A stretch of 64,000 bases of DNA from AC-56 sp963702195 (GTDB lineage Bacteria; Actinomycetota; Thermoleophilia; Solirubrobacterales; 70-9), in NCBI GenBank assembly GCA_963702195.1, contig OY969725.1:2108001-2172000 (forward strand). Reading direction: 5' to 3'. Each line of letters starts with the position of its first letter. Positions within the stretch are counted from its first letter, which is position 1. Position numbers and translations under genes: made by a program. Shown here piece after piece: positions 33,384 to 42,465 of this stretch. The notes beneath the pieces are model-generated. The model was not told the origin of the DNA, made no database searches, and was given only the letters and a program-made list of their open reading frames with translations.

Positions 33384-34093
33384 CCGTCTAGGAGCCGGTA
33401 GCCGACGCCCCAGCAGTTGACGACGTATCGCCCGGTCTCCGGATCGAGCTTCCTGCGCAGCCGGCTGGCGTGCGAGTCCAGGGTCCGGGTCCTGCCCATG
33501 GCGCGAAAACCCCAGACGTCGCGCAGGAGCTCCTCCTTGGTGAAGACCCGATGCGGGTCCGTCGCCAGCGCGCGGAGCAGCGTGAACTCCTTGTTCGCCA
33601 GCGCGACCTCGCGGTCGCCGACCCTGACCTCGCGCCGCGAGGGATCGATGAACAGGTCCCCGATTCGCCGCGGACCCTCCCGCCGCGAGTCGCGCCGCCG
33701 CAGGACGGCCCGGATGCGCGCCGCGACCTCTTGATAGTGGAAGGGCTTGACCACGTAGTCGTCCGCACCCTCCGTTAGGCCGCGAACCCGGTCGACGTCG
33801 CTTGACCTGCCCGAGAGGACGATCACCGGCAGCACCGGGTCGAAGCGCCCCGTCGGCCCAGCGGAGGCCCGGATCTCGCGGAGCACGTCGAGCCCGGAGG
33901 CATCCGGCAGGCGGAGATCGAGGAGCAGGAGGTCGGGGTCGTTGTAGTGACACAGGCGGAGCGCGTCCTGAGCGGAGGGCGCGGCGAGCGCTTCGAAACG
34001 ATCCGCTAGCAGGTGGTCGCACAGCAGGTCCAGCGTCGGCGGGTCGTCCTCGCAGACGACGAGCGTGGCCTCGGGCTCGGTGCTCGGGAGCAT
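33380..34093 (-). CDS. OmpR-family response regulator
   Basis: The receiver domain has acidic residues CEDD (about 15-18), phospho-acceptor D in LLLLDLRLPD, a T/S switch in VLSGRSS and K in VVKPFHYQE. The winged helix (IGDLFIDPSRREVRVGDREV, EELLRDVWGF, SHASRLRRKLDPE, VGYRLL) binds DNA. Length is 237 aa. ATG 34093 overlaps the DUF192 stop by one base. It may control the pilus genes that follow. Confidence 0.93.
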   Translation of the reverse strand: MLPSTEPEATLVVCEDDPPTLDLLCDHLLADRFEALAAPSAQDALRLCHYNDPDLLLLDLRLPDASGLDVLREIRASAGPTGRFDPVLPVIVLSGRSSDVDRVRGLTEGADDYVVKPFHYQEVAARIRAVLRRRDSRREGPRRIGDLFIDPSRREVRVGDREVALANKEFTLLRALATDPHRVFTKEELLRDVWGFRAMGRTRTLDSHASRLRRKLDPETGRYVVNCWGVGYRLLDG

Positions 34094-34407
34094 CACGCCG
34101 GGCCTCCGGTGGGAAGCTCGAGGACCGACCGGGCGCGCCGCTCGAGGGCGATCCGCCGCGGCGGCACTCGCCGGCGAACCGAGACGGGCGCCATCGCCTC
34201 GTCGAGGAAGACCAGGTCCAACCCGAAGCGCATGCCGAAGGTGTGGACGCAGCGACACCTCGGAATCAGGAGTCCCGCTCCCGCGGCGTCGCGGTCCAGC
34301 AGCGCCAACCCGAGCAGCCTGGACCTCCGCGTCGCGGCCACACGGACCCGCCGGCCGACGAGCTCGACCGTGGGGAGTCGCGAGAGCCGACGCGCGAGGC
34401 TCGCCAT
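34093..34407 (-). CDS. DUF192 protein
   Basis: About 104 residues matching the DUF192 fold: RSRLLGLALLDRDAAGAGLL, the signature CRCVHTFGMRFGLDLVFLDE, and a following VRRRVPPRRIALERRARSVL then ELP. The family's function is unknown; members are often near pilus or secretion genes in actinobacteria. ATG 34407 (MASLARRLSRLPTVEL) is preferred over 34512, which would overlap the divergent moxR gene. No signal peptide is evident with this start. Confidence 0.75.
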   Translation of the reverse strand: MASLARRLSRLPTVELVGRRVRVAATRRSRLLGLALLDRDAAGAGLLIPRCRCVHTFGMRFGLDLVFLDEAMAPVSVRRRVPPRRIALERRARSVLELPTGGPA

Positions 34408-34504
34408 TCGTTCGCCGTCCTTCACGCCACCTACAACCCCGGCCTTCCGAAGCCCGCCCCCGAGATGTGAACCCGAACCCGCCTTCCGCACGTACCATGA
34501 GTAC

Positions 34505-35455
34505 GTGGCCACGCTGCCCAGGCTCGATCCAATTGCGGTAGCGGAGACCGGCTCCAGGCTGCAAGCGAACGTCCAGCGGGCGGTGAAGGTTCGCGACGAG
34601 GTCGTGCGGGACCTGCTCGTGGCCCTCCTCGCCGAGGGCCACGTCCTGATCGAGGACTATCCGGGCGTTGGGAAGACCGCGCTCGCCCGCGCCCTCGCTC
34701 GCTCGCTCGGCGCCGAGTACGCCCGGGTCCAGTGCACGGTCGACCTGCTTCCGGCCGACGTCATCGGCACCAACCTCTTCAACCAGCGGGAGGCGCGGTT
34801 CGAGTTCCACCCCGGCCCGGTGTTCGCGAACGTCGTGCTGGTGGACGAGATAAACCGGACCTCGCCGAAGACCCAGTCCGGGCTGCTGGAGTGCATGCAG
34901 GAGCGGCACGTGACCATCGACAAGCAGGTGCACGAGCTCGCCCGCCCGTTCATGGTCATCGCGACCCAGAACCCGATCGAGTACGAGGGCACCTATCCCC
35001 TGCCCGAGGCGCAACTCGACCGGTTCATGAGCCAACTGGCGCTCGGGTATCCGGGCGCCGACGACGAGGCGGACATGCTTGCGGCACACGGCGGCCGTGA
35101 CGTCGTCGACGACCTCGAGCCGATCGCCGACGTCGGCACCATCCTGGCGGCGCAGGCGGCCGTCGCGGAGGTCCACGGATCCGAGCCGCTGCGGCGCTAC
35201 GTGGTCGCTCTGTGCGCGGCCACGCGCGAGGATTTCAGGGTCGAGCTGGGAGCAAGCCCTCGCGCGGCACTCCTCCTCTTCCGAGCCGCCAAGGCGCTGG
35301 CCGCGCTCAACGGGCGCGACCACGCTCTCCCCGACGACGTCCAGGCGCTCGCCCACTCGGTGCTGGAGCACCGCCTGCTGCTGACCCCGGGCGCCACCAT
35401 GGATGATCGTCGCGCGATCGTCGCCGACGCGCTGGAGCGAGTCCCGGCCCTCTGA
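34505..35455 (+). CDS. MoxR-family AAA+ ATPase
   Basis: MoxR ATPases act as chaperones for partner proteins such as those encoded downstream. Walker A is EDYPGVGKTALARAL, Walker B is VVLVDEINRTSPKTQSG, sensor 1 is MVIATQNPIEYEGTYPLPEA. The C-terminal lid has LGASPRAALLLFRAAKALAA and DDVQALAHSVLEHRLLL. Length is 316 aa. GTG 34505 is the first suitable start. It is followed by DUF58 and transglutaminase genes, the usual MoxR neighbourhood. Confidence 0.94.
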   Translation: MATLPRLDPIAVAETGSRLQANVQRAVKVRDEVVRDLLVALLAEGHVLIEDYPGVGKTALARALARSLGAEYARVQCTVDLLPADVIGTNLFNQREARFEFHPGPVFANVVLVDEINRTSPKTQSGLLECMQERHVTIDKQVHELARPFMVIATQNPIEYEGTYPLPEAQLDRFMSQLALGYPGADDEADMLAAHGGRDVVDDLEPIADVGTILAAQAAVAEVHGSEPLRRYVVALCAATREDFRVELGASPRAALLLFRAAKALAALNGRDHALPDDVQALAHSVLEHRLLLTPGATMDDRRAIVADALERVPAL

Positions 35456-35459
35456 CCGG

Positions 35460-36569
35460 ATGACCGCCGCCCGCGCCACGCTCGCCCTCGCCGTGGCCCT
35501 CGTGCTCGCGGCCGTGATCTTCGGCACGACGCCGCTGTACGTCCCCGGGATCGGGCTTCTCATCGCCTACGCGACGGCGCGCCTGTGGGTCCGGCTGGCC
35601 GCACGCGGCGCGCGCGTCGAGCAGCGGCCGGCGCCCCGGGCCGTGATCGAGGGCGAGGAGCATCCGCTCGACGTTCTCGTGCGCACCGTCCTGCCGATTC
35701 CCGCCGGCGTGGTCACGCATCCGCTGGCCGCGGCCCCGGTGCCGGCGGGCCGTACGCCGTCGACCCGGGTCCGGGTCGGCGTGCGGCCGTTGCGGCGAGG
35801 CTGGCATCTCATCGATCCCGTGACGCTGCAGGTGAGGGACCCGCTGCGGCTCGCGGCCGCAGAGGTCAGGGCGAGCCAGGCGCAGCGTGTGCTCGTACTG
35901 CCGCGGATCGAGCCGGTCCTGGCCGCAGCGGGCGCGCTTGACGGCGCGGAGGCGCGCACCCGCATGGGTGGCGGCACGCCTCGCGGCGACGGCGTGGGCA
36001 AGCGCACCGTGCCCTCTGAGATGGACGGCCTGCGCGCTTACCGTCCCGGCAGCCCCGCATCACGGATCCACTGGCCGATCCTGGCCCGGACCGGCGAGCT
36101 GGTGGAGCGCCGCCTGGTGGGGGGCGCGGATGCGTCCCCGGTGGTCGTGCTGGATGCCGAGAACCCGGAGGATCCCGAGGCGCTCGATCGCGCCGTTCGG
36201 GCGGCGGCCTCCCTTTGCCGCCACCTCGCGCCGGCCGCCGGCTGTCTGCTCGTGCTTCCGGGCGAGCGGGTTCCGTACCGGATCGATCCGGCGCTTCGCC
36301 TGTGGCCGCGGGCCCACGCACGCCTGGCCGTGGTCGAAGCGGGCGGCAGGTCGCCCGACCACCGCCCGGCTTCGCGCGACTCCGCCGTCTTCTGGGTGAG
36401 CGCGAGCAGGCGGATCGGTGCCCTCGCATCGGGGCTCGCCGGCGGGGTTGGCTACGTCGTGACTCCGTATCCGGTGGGTGTCGGCGAGCCGGCGTTCACG
36501 GTTGCCGGCTGCACCGGGAACCGGATCGGGGTCACCAGGAGCGGCGCCCTGGGGGAGCGGGCGGCATGA
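35460..36569 (+). CDS. DUF58 membrane protein
   Basis: Two N-terminal helices (ATLALAVALVLAAVIF and PLYVPGIGLLIAYATARLWV) are followed by an extracytoplasmic or cytoplasmic beta region and the DUF58 signature GLRAYRPGSPASRIHWPILA near residue 190-210, then a von Willebrand A-like half (PVVVLDAENPEDPEALDRAV). DUF58 proteins are coupled to MoxR ATPases, with unclear roles in envelope assembly. Length is 369 aa. ATG 35460 is four bases after moxR; the stop overlaps the next gene by four bases. Confidence 0.9.
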   Translation: MTAARATLALAVALVLAAVIFGTTPLYVPGIGLLIAYATARLWVRLAARGARVEQRPAPRAVIEGEEHPLDVLVRTVLPIPAGVVTHPLAAAPVPAGRTPSTRVRVGVRPLRRGWHLIDPVTLQVRDPLRLAAAEVRASQAQRVLVLPRIEPVLAAAGALDGAEARTRMGGGTPRGDGVGKRTVPSEMDGLRAYRPGSPASRIHWPILARTGELVERRLVGGADASPVVVLDAENPEDPEALDRAVRAAASLCRHLAPAAGCLLVLPGERVPYRIDPALRLWPRAHARLAVVEAGGRSPDHRPASRDSAVFWVSASRRIGALASGLAGGVGYVVTPYPVGVGEPAFTVAGCTGNRIGVTRSGALGERAA

Positions 36570-38905
36570 GCGCGCCCGGGGCCCGCCTGCCGCTGCCGCT
36601 GGGAGCGCCGAGGACGTGGCCCGCCGTCCAGCCTTCCCCGCGCGCCGTCGCCGCGTTCGTCCGGCTGCTGGCGTTCGCGGGTCTCGCGGCGTATGTCGCG
36701 GCCGCCTGGCTCGGGATGATCATCAATCCGCCCACGGGCCGGGCGGTGCTGATGGTGATCTCCGTGCTCGCGGGTTCCGCGGCGCTGGTCGCGCTTGCAG
36801 GCAACCGGGTGCCCAGGCGGGTGGCCTGGGCCATCGCCCCGCTCGTGGCCGGACTCACGATCGCCGTGGGCGCAATGGCGATGGGCCTGCCGGCTCGGCT
36901 GGTCCTGCCCTGGAACTGGGACGAGCTCGCCACGAACCTCGGCGGCGGGTGGGGCATGCTGTGGAACGTCGACTATCCGTACGACGGCACGCTGGTATGG
37001 ACGCGCCTGGTGATCCTCCTCGGCCTGCCACTCACGCTCGGGGTCGCAGGCGCTCTCGCATTCTGGCCCGCGCGCCGCGCCGCGCCTGCTCTGCGAGCGA
37101 TTGCGCTGGCCGTGCTCGTGGCCACCTACGGCCTCGCCACCACCATCAGCGCGCCCAGCGCTCCTCTCCTTCACGGTGTGCTGCTGCTGGCGCTCGTCTG
37201 GGCATGGACCTGGCTTCCGGGCAGACGGGCCCTGGAGATGCTGACGGGAGGAGCGGTCATCGCGGTGGCGGCGCTCCTCGCTCTGCCGATCGCCGGCTCG
37301 CTCAGCGGCCGTGGCCCACTCGTCGACTACCGGAGCTGGGGGTCGGACTCCCCTGCGGTCGGGCATACCGAATCGTTCGTGTGGGATCAGAGCTACGGCC
37401 CACTCACCTGGCCACGGATCGGGCAGACCATGTTCGAGGTCCGCAGCGACAGTCCGTACTACTGGCGGACCGCCGTGCTCGACCAGTTCGACGGCTCGAG
37501 CTGGGTTCAGTCCGACCAGCCGGGCAATGCGGCGATTCAGCTTCCCAAGCGCCCGGCCGGCTCAGCCGGGCCCCGTCTCAATCCCTCCTGGATCCACCAG
37601 CTCGAATACTCCATCCACAGCCTCAACAGCAACGTCGTCGTGGGGGCGGGAACGCCGCTCGGCTTCCCGACGATCAACGGCGTGACAGCCATGGACCGCG
37701 GCCTCGTCCTGCCCGCCAGCGAGCCGCTGAGCACCGGTGAGTCGTACGTGATGCGCAGCTACATCCCGGACCCCAGCGCGGCCCAGATGCGCAACGCGCC
37801 GACGCAGTACCCGGCATCGGTCGCGCGCGATCTGACGCTCACCCTTCCGGGCGGGGACGCGGTCCACCTTCCCTCCTGGGGAGCGCCCACGGATGGCAGG
37901 GCCGACCAGGTCCTCGCCAACTCCGCCTACGGAGGGGTCTACCGGCTCGCCCGCCGCGTCACGGCTGGAGCCCGCACCCCGTACGACGCAATCAGCGCGA
38001 TCGAGACCTACCTCAGCAGCCGCTACACGTACAACGAGTTCGCCCCGATCCGCCACCTTGCGTTGCGAACGTTCCTGCTGGGCGCCCGGCGCGGGTACTG
38101 CCAGCACTTCTCCGGCGCGATGGCCCTGATGCTCCGAATGATCGGCGTGCCCGCCCGCGTCGCCGCCGGCTTCAGCCCCGGGAAGCCGAACTCGGACGGC
38201 GACTACGTCGTCACCGACTTCGACGCGCACGCGTGGGTCGAGACCTACTTCCCCGGGATCGGCTGGGTCACCTTCGATCCCACGCCGGCCGGCGCCCCGG
38301 CGCAATCACGGGTGAGCGGGCTGGGCTCCTCGATCGCGTCCTCGGCTGACCCCAATAAGTCCCCCGGCTCCTCGGACTCGAACGGCAAGCTCCACAAGGG
38401 CTCGGTCGACGTGCCCAACGCGGGCTCGCCCGGATCCGGGTCCGGCCAGCCCATGCCGCTCCTACCCATCGCGGGCGCGCTCGGGCTCCTGGCCATCGTC
38501 GGAGCCGCCGCCGCGGCGATCCACCGCTGGCGCCGCCGAGTGCTACGGGCCGGGTACCTCGCGGATGCCCAGCTCGTGGAGGTCGCCACAGCGGTGGAGC
38601 GCGTGCGGTCGTGGAGGACGCCGGGGGCGACGCTCCTCGGGTTGGAGCGACGGCTGGCCGCCGAGGTCGGACCCGGATCGGCCGCCTACGTCGCGCGGAT
38701 CCGCGCGGCTCAGTACGCGCCCGGCGACAACCCGCCCCCGGGAATGTCGCTGCGCGCAGCGCTGCGGCGCGAGCTGGCCGCCGGCCGTGGCATCCGCGGC
38801 CGGCTGCGCAGCCTGCTGGCCATCCCGCCCGGTGGACCTTCGGCGGCGCATGCAAACCACCGTTCAGGCCATCCCATGGGGACCACGGAGCGGTCCGCAT
38901 CGTGA
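36566..38905 (+). CDS. TgpA-like transglutaminase-domain membrane protein
   Basis: This protein of 779 residues has about eight N-terminal helices (DUF3488 type, to about residue 240). A large extracytoplasmic part follows, with a transglutaminase-like domain whose catalytic triad is visible as C512 (RGYCQHFSGAMALML), H555 (FDAHAWVETYFPGIGWV) and D571 (TFDPTP). One more helix near residue 635 and a cytoplasmic DUF4129-like tail complete it. Homologues are thought to cross-link or cleave envelope proteins, and they travel with MoxR and DUF58 as here. Confidence 0.92.
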   Translation: MSAPGARLPLPLGAPRTWPAVQPSPRAVAAFVRLLAFAGLAAYVAAAWLGMIINPPTGRAVLMVISVLAGSAALVALAGNRVPRRVAWAIAPLVAGLTIAVGAMAMGLPARLVLPWNWDELATNLGGGWGMLWNVDYPYDGTLVWTRLVILLGLPLTLGVAGALAFWPARRAAPALRAIALAVLVATYGLATTISAPSAPLLHGVLLLALVWAWTWLPGRRALEMLTGGAVIAVAALLALPIAGSLSGRGPLVDYRSWGSDSPAVGHTESFVWDQSYGPLTWPRIGQTMFEVRSDSPYYWRTAVLDQFDGSSWVQSDQPGNAAIQLPKRPAGSAGPRLNPSWIHQLEYSIHSLNSNVVVGAGTPLGFPTINGVTAMDRGLVLPASEPLSTGESYVMRSYIPDPSAAQMRNAPTQYPASVARDLTLTLPGGDAVHLPSWGAPTDGRADQVLANSAYGGVYRLARRVTAGARTPYDAISAIETYLSSRYTYNEFAPIRHLALRTFLLGARRGYCQHFSGAMALMLRMIGVPARVAAGFSPGKPNSDGDYVVTDFDAHAWVETYFPGIGWVTFDPTPAGAPAQSRVSGLGSSIASSADPNKSPGSSDSNGKLHKGSVDVPNAGSPGSGSGQPMPLLPIAGALGLLAIVGAAAAAIHRWRRRVLRAGYLADAQLVEVATAVERVRSWRTPGATLLGLERRLAAEVGPGSAAYVARIRAAQYAPGDNPPPGMSLRAALRRELAAGRGIRGRLRSLLAIPPGGPSAAHANHRSGHPMGTTERSAS

Positions 38906-38970
38906 AAGATTCGAGCGGTCCGGGCGGCCGCGGACATTGGGTCAGATCGGGGCCGGGGAATACGAAGGCT

Positions 38971-39435
38971 GTGGAGAAAGCAACTCGCAGAGGGAACTAC
39001 GACTCGGGCTCCGACTACGTCCTCGAGTACGGAGAGCTGCGCTTCTCGTTCAACGAGGATGATTTCGCGCAGCGCGTGGAGCAGGCCGCGGTCAAGCTCG
39101 ACTTCGTCGATCAGGGGCTGGGGGGCGATGAGCTCACCGACCTGCTCGAGCTCGCGGTGAACGGCGAGATCCGCGAGCCCACGTCCTCCCTCGGCGAGCA
39201 CATAAACGAGCACTGGACCGAGCTTGTCGGGCCGGCCAGCCGGAGCCTCGTGCACTGGATTCGCCGCCTCGTCTTCCGGGGCGCCTGGCTGGACCAACGC
39301 GTCAAGGAGGGCGAGCTCGACATCGTGTTCGACGCCGAGACCCAGAGCTTCGGCTACGTGCAGCCCGAGCGCGACTCCGAGCCGATCGAGCTCTCCCGCG
39401 AGCCCTCGTGGGCTCGCCTGGCGTACCGCCGCTAG
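38971..39435 (+). CDS. Hypothetical soluble protein at the end of the MoxR operon
   Basis: I do not recognise this acidic protein of about 154 residues. It starts VEKATRRGNYDSGSDYVLEY and contains an amphipathic helical middle (DFAQRVEQAAVKLDFVDQGL), LVGPASRSLVHWIRRLVFRG, and an aromatic end (FDAETQSFGYVQPERDSEPI). No signal peptide or membrane segment is seen. GTG 38971 is a moderate start. GTG 38902, which overlaps the previous stop by four bases, would add 23 residues and is equally possible. It converges on rho, with three bases between the stops. Confidence 0.65.
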   Translation: MEKATRRGNYDSGSDYVLEYGELRFSFNEDDFAQRVEQAAVKLDFVDQGLGGDELTDLLELAVNGEIREPTSSLGEHINEHWTELVGPASRSLVHWIRRLVFRGAWLDQRVKEGELDIVFDAETQSFGYVQPERDSEPIELSREPSWARLAYRR

Positions 39436-39438
39436 GCC

Positions 39439-40722
39439 TCAGAGACTCTTGAGCAGCTCGGCGTTCGAGGCTGAGCCCTCGATGCGCTCGCGCAGGAGCT
39501 TCGCGGCCTCGACCGGATCCAGGTCGGCCAGGAGGGAGCGGAGGCGGCGGATCGCGTCAAGCTCGGCGGCCTCGCGGAGCTCGTCCTCGTTCGAGACCCG
39601 GCAGTCCGCGACGCGCAGCGCCGGGAACACGCCGGCGGCCGCCAGCTCGGGGTCCAGCGCGATCAGCGAGCTCTCGGTGGTCATCACGGCTCGTTCGGCC
39701 GCGCCGTCGTCCTCGGCGCCCTCGATCACGGTCGCGATGACCGTCATCGAGCCGGCGGCGTCCTCGGCCAGCTCGCGACCGGAGCCGAAGAGGCTCTTCA
39801 CCTCTGCGACGTCGCTGGCACGGCCGCGCCCGGCCGAGCTCGACGCGACGGCGAGGCGCGAGAGGGAGTCAACGACGAGGCAGGCGTCCGTTCCGGACTC
39901 GGCCAGACGCCGCGCACGCTCGAGCGCGAGCTCCGCCACCCGCACCTGATCCTCCGGGGGCAGGTCGGCCGTCGCGCCGACGACCTCGGATCCCGGCAGC
40001 GCCTCGCGCCAGGCCGTCGCCTCCTCGGGGCGCTCGTCGATCAGCAGGACGATCAACTCCAGTCCCTCCTGCGCCGCGATCGCACCGGCGAGGGCGCGCA
40101 GGAGAGTCGTGCGGCCTGATCGCGGCGCCGCGGTCACCAGAACCCGCTGACCGAGGGCCAGCGGGGTCAAGAGGTCGACGGCCCGCATCTGCACGTCGCT
40201 CGACTCGCCCAGCGGAACGCGCCGCTTCGGCAGGACGGGCGTCAAATCGTCGAACCCGGGGCGCTCCTCGGTCGGTGGGTCGCCTCCGTTGACCCGGTCC
40301 ACGTGCACGAGGGCACGATGGCGCTCACCGCGGCGCGGCGCCCGGGCGGGCCCTGCGATCTCGTCGCCCGAGCGAAGCTCGCAACGCCGGATCTGCGACG
40401 CCGAGACGTACACGTCGTCGGACTCGGCCTCGAGTCCCCCGAAGCGGAGGAACCCGTATCGCTGCGGCGTGACCTCGAGCACCCCGACCACATCCTCGGT
40501 CTCGGCGTCCTCGAGCCGCTCGCGCTCCTTCGGCTCTCGCCTTCGCCCCGCGCGCTCGCCGCGCTCGGGCTTTGCCTCCGATCTCGCCGGTGCGTCGCCG
40601 TCGCGCTCGGAGATCTCCGCGACGAGCTGGTCACGGCGCAGCATCCGGTACCCGGGCACCCCGAGCTCCGCCGCGCGGGCGTGCAGGTCGGCGAGATGAA
40701 GGTCTTGGGGCCTCTCCGCCAT
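39439..40722 (-). CDS. rho: Rho-like transcription termination factor with altered P-loop
   Basis: The protein has all Rho domains: a Rho-N/SAP-like start (DLHARAAELGVPGYRMLRRD), a charged insert (45-75), the cold-shock RNA-binding domain (VGVLEVTPQRYGFLRFGG) and a RecA-type motor with DERPEEATAWREA and VDSLSRLAVAS. The Walker A reads APRSGRTTLL (residues 199-208): both lysines of the usual APPKAGKT are arginine (R201, R204). The R-loop region (FGSGRELAEDAAGSMTVIAT) is also divergent. It may be a paralogue with weak or no ATPase activity, or a lineage variant. Length is 427 aa. Confidence 0.85.
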   Translation of the reverse strand: MAERPQDLHLADLHARAAELGVPGYRMLRRDQLVAEISERDGDAPARSEAKPERGERAGRRREPKERERLEDAETEDVVGVLEVTPQRYGFLRFGGLEAESDDVYVSASQIRRCELRSGDEIAGPARAPRRGERHRALVHVDRVNGGDPPTEERPGFDDLTPVLPKRRVPLGESSDVQMRAVDLLTPLALGQRVLVTAAPRSGRTTLLRALAGAIAAQEGLELIVLLIDERPEEATAWREALPGSEVVGATADLPPEDQVRVAELALERARRLAESGTDACLVVDSLSRLAVASSSAGRGRASDVAEVKSLFGSGRELAEDAAGSMTVIATVIEGAEDDGAAERAVMTTESSLIALDPELAAAGVFPALRVADCRVSNEDELREAAELDAIRRLRSLLADLDPVEAAKLLRERIEGSASNAELLKSL

Positions 40723-40754
40723 GGGGGCGGCAGGATATCCAGCCGGCACCGGGC

Positions 40755-42464
40755 TCAAGCCTGCGCCGGATCGATCCCTTCGGCCGCCGCCGCCTCCAGC
40801 CAGGCCTCCGCCTCGCGACGCACGCGCCGGCCGTCCCACCCCAGCTCGCCCGCCATCGCCTCGGCGATCGGGGTCACCGACTCCGCCGTCCGGAGCTGCG
40901 GCGCGGCCACGAGGCCGAGGCGAGTCCTGCGAAGAAGGACGTCCGCGACCGAGCGCGCCTGCTCCAGGCGAGCGGCGACCACGGCCTCCGCCAGTAGGTC
41001 GGGGTGGCCCGGGACGATCGGCCTGGCGAGCTCGGGCCGCTCGGCCGCGAGGGCGAGGACCCGGCGCCCGGCATGGCCGTAACGGAACGCCAGGAGATCG
41101 CGCCATCCGTTCTCCAGGGCGTCCGCCAAGCCCTCGGGCGGCGTCAGGTCCTCCTCGTCGGCGGGCATGCCAAGTGGGATGTCGGCCGTCTGGCAGGGCG
41201 CCTCGCGGCCCTCGCGCTCGACCATCCGATCGACGACCTGCTTCGCCATCCGGCGCCAGGTGGTGAGCTTGCCGCCGGTGATCGTGAGCAGCCCCGACGA
41301 CGTCTCATAGAGCTCGGCCCGCCGGGAGATGTCCACTGACTTGCGCGGGTCCCCGGTGGAGATCAGCGGCCGGACCCCCGCGTAGGCACCCGTCAGGTCA
41401 CCGGGGCCGATATCGGTGCCGAAGAACGAGTTGGCCGCGTCCAGCAGGTACTCGATGTCCTCGCCCGAGGGTTGCACGCGACCGATCTCGCCCTCGTAGT
41501 CGCGGTCGGTGGTGCCGACGAGCGCGCGGCCGTACCAGGGCAGGGCGAAGATCGTGCGCTCCTCGCCGGCCGGGATGATGCACGCCGCTTCCCCAACCGG
41601 CAGCAGCTCCTGGGAGATCGTGAGGTGGGTTCCACGGCTCGGCGAGATTCGCGGGACCTCTTCCTCGCTGAGGATCTCCTCCGGCCGGATCCGGTCGGCC
41701 CAGACCCCGGTCGCGTTCACGACGTTGTCGGCGCGGATCTCGAACCGGTCGCCGCTATCCGCATCGACACAGACGACACCCGCGGCCCTGTCCCCGTTCG
41801 AGATCACTTCGACCACCTCGGCGCCGTTGGCGAACACGGCCCCGAACCTCTCGGCCTCGCCGAGCACGGTCAGCACCAGGCGAACGTCGTCGGTCTGGCA
41901 GTCGTAGAAGAGGTAGGCCTCCTTGGGATCGCGCGCGGCCAGCGCCGGGACGAGCTCCGCCGCTTCGGCTCCGGGGATCGTGCGATGCCGGTCCGGCGCC
42001 CACTCCTCCTCGGCCACCATCTCCTCCCCCTCACGCTGGCGGGAGCGCTCCCGAGCCTGACGCTCGCGGCGCCCCTGCCCGACCCGCGTCGTCGCCATGA
42101 CGTCGTACATGTTCAGGCCGATCCCCAACGTCCGGCTGCGGCGGGCCTCACCGATGGTGGGCACCAGGAAGGGCGTGGGATAGACGAGGTGGGGCGCGAG
42201 CTGCACCATCAGCTGGCGTTCCAGGAGCGCCTCGCGAACCAGCCCGAGGTCGAAGTTCTGGAGGTAGCGGAGACCACCGTGGACCATCTTCGACGAGCGG
42301 CTCGAGGTCCCCACGGCATAGTCGTCGCGCTCCACGAGCGCCACGGAGTAGCCGCGCGAGGCGGCGTCCAGCGCCACGCCCGCACCCGTGATCCCGCCGC
42401 CGATGACCACGACGTCGAACGGGTCCGCGCTCAGCGCTTCGAGTGCCAAAGAGCGGGAGAGCAT
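40755..42464 (-). CDS. glpD: Aerobic-type glycerol-3-phosphate dehydrogenase
   Basis: This FAD enzyme of the inner membrane oxidises glycerol-3-phosphate to dihydroxyacetone phosphate and feeds quinones. The FAD motif is VVIGGGITGAGVALDAASRG; family blocks are GTSSRSSKMVHGGLRYLQ, NATGVWAD, SRGTHLTISQELLP, TDRDYEGEIGRVQP and TGGKLTTWRRMA. Length is 569 aa. Compared with usual GlpD it has an extra highly charged stretch of about 25 residues (RRERQARERSRQREGEEMV). ATG 42464 is one base after the nitroreductase stop, so it is cotranscribed with the B12-uptake operon or its tail. Confidence 0.93.
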   Translation of the reverse strand: MLSRSLALEALSADPFDVVVIGGGITGAGVALDAASRGYSVALVERDDYAVGTSSRSSKMVHGGLRYLQNFDLGLVREALLERQLMVQLAPHLVYPTPFLVPTIGEARRSRTLGIGLNMYDVMATTRVGQGRRERQARERSRQREGEEMVAEEEWAPDRHRTIPGAEAAELVPALAARDPKEAYLFYDCQTDDVRLVLTVLGEAERFGAVFANGAEVVEVISNGDRAAGVVCVDADSGDRFEIRADNVVNATGVWADRIRPEEILSEEEVPRISPSRGTHLTISQELLPVGEAACIIPAGEERTIFALPWYGRALVGTTDRDYEGEIGRVQPSGEDIEYLLDAANSFFGTDIGPGDLTGAYAGVRPLISTGDPRKSVDISRRAELYETSSGLLTITGGKLTTWRRMAKQVVDRMVEREGREAPCQTADIPLGMPADEEDLTPPEGLADALENGWRDLLAFRYGHAGRRVLALAAERPELARPIVPGHPDLLAEAVVAARLEQARSVADVLLRRTRLGLVAAPQLRTAESVTPIAEAMAGELGWDGRRVRREAEAWLEAAAAEGIDPAQA

Positions 42465-42465
42465 C

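Noticed and set aside
34407..34512. Longer N-terminus of the DUF192 protein (start at 34512)
   Set aside because: It would overlap the start of the divergent MoxR gene, and the added residues are not conserved-looking.
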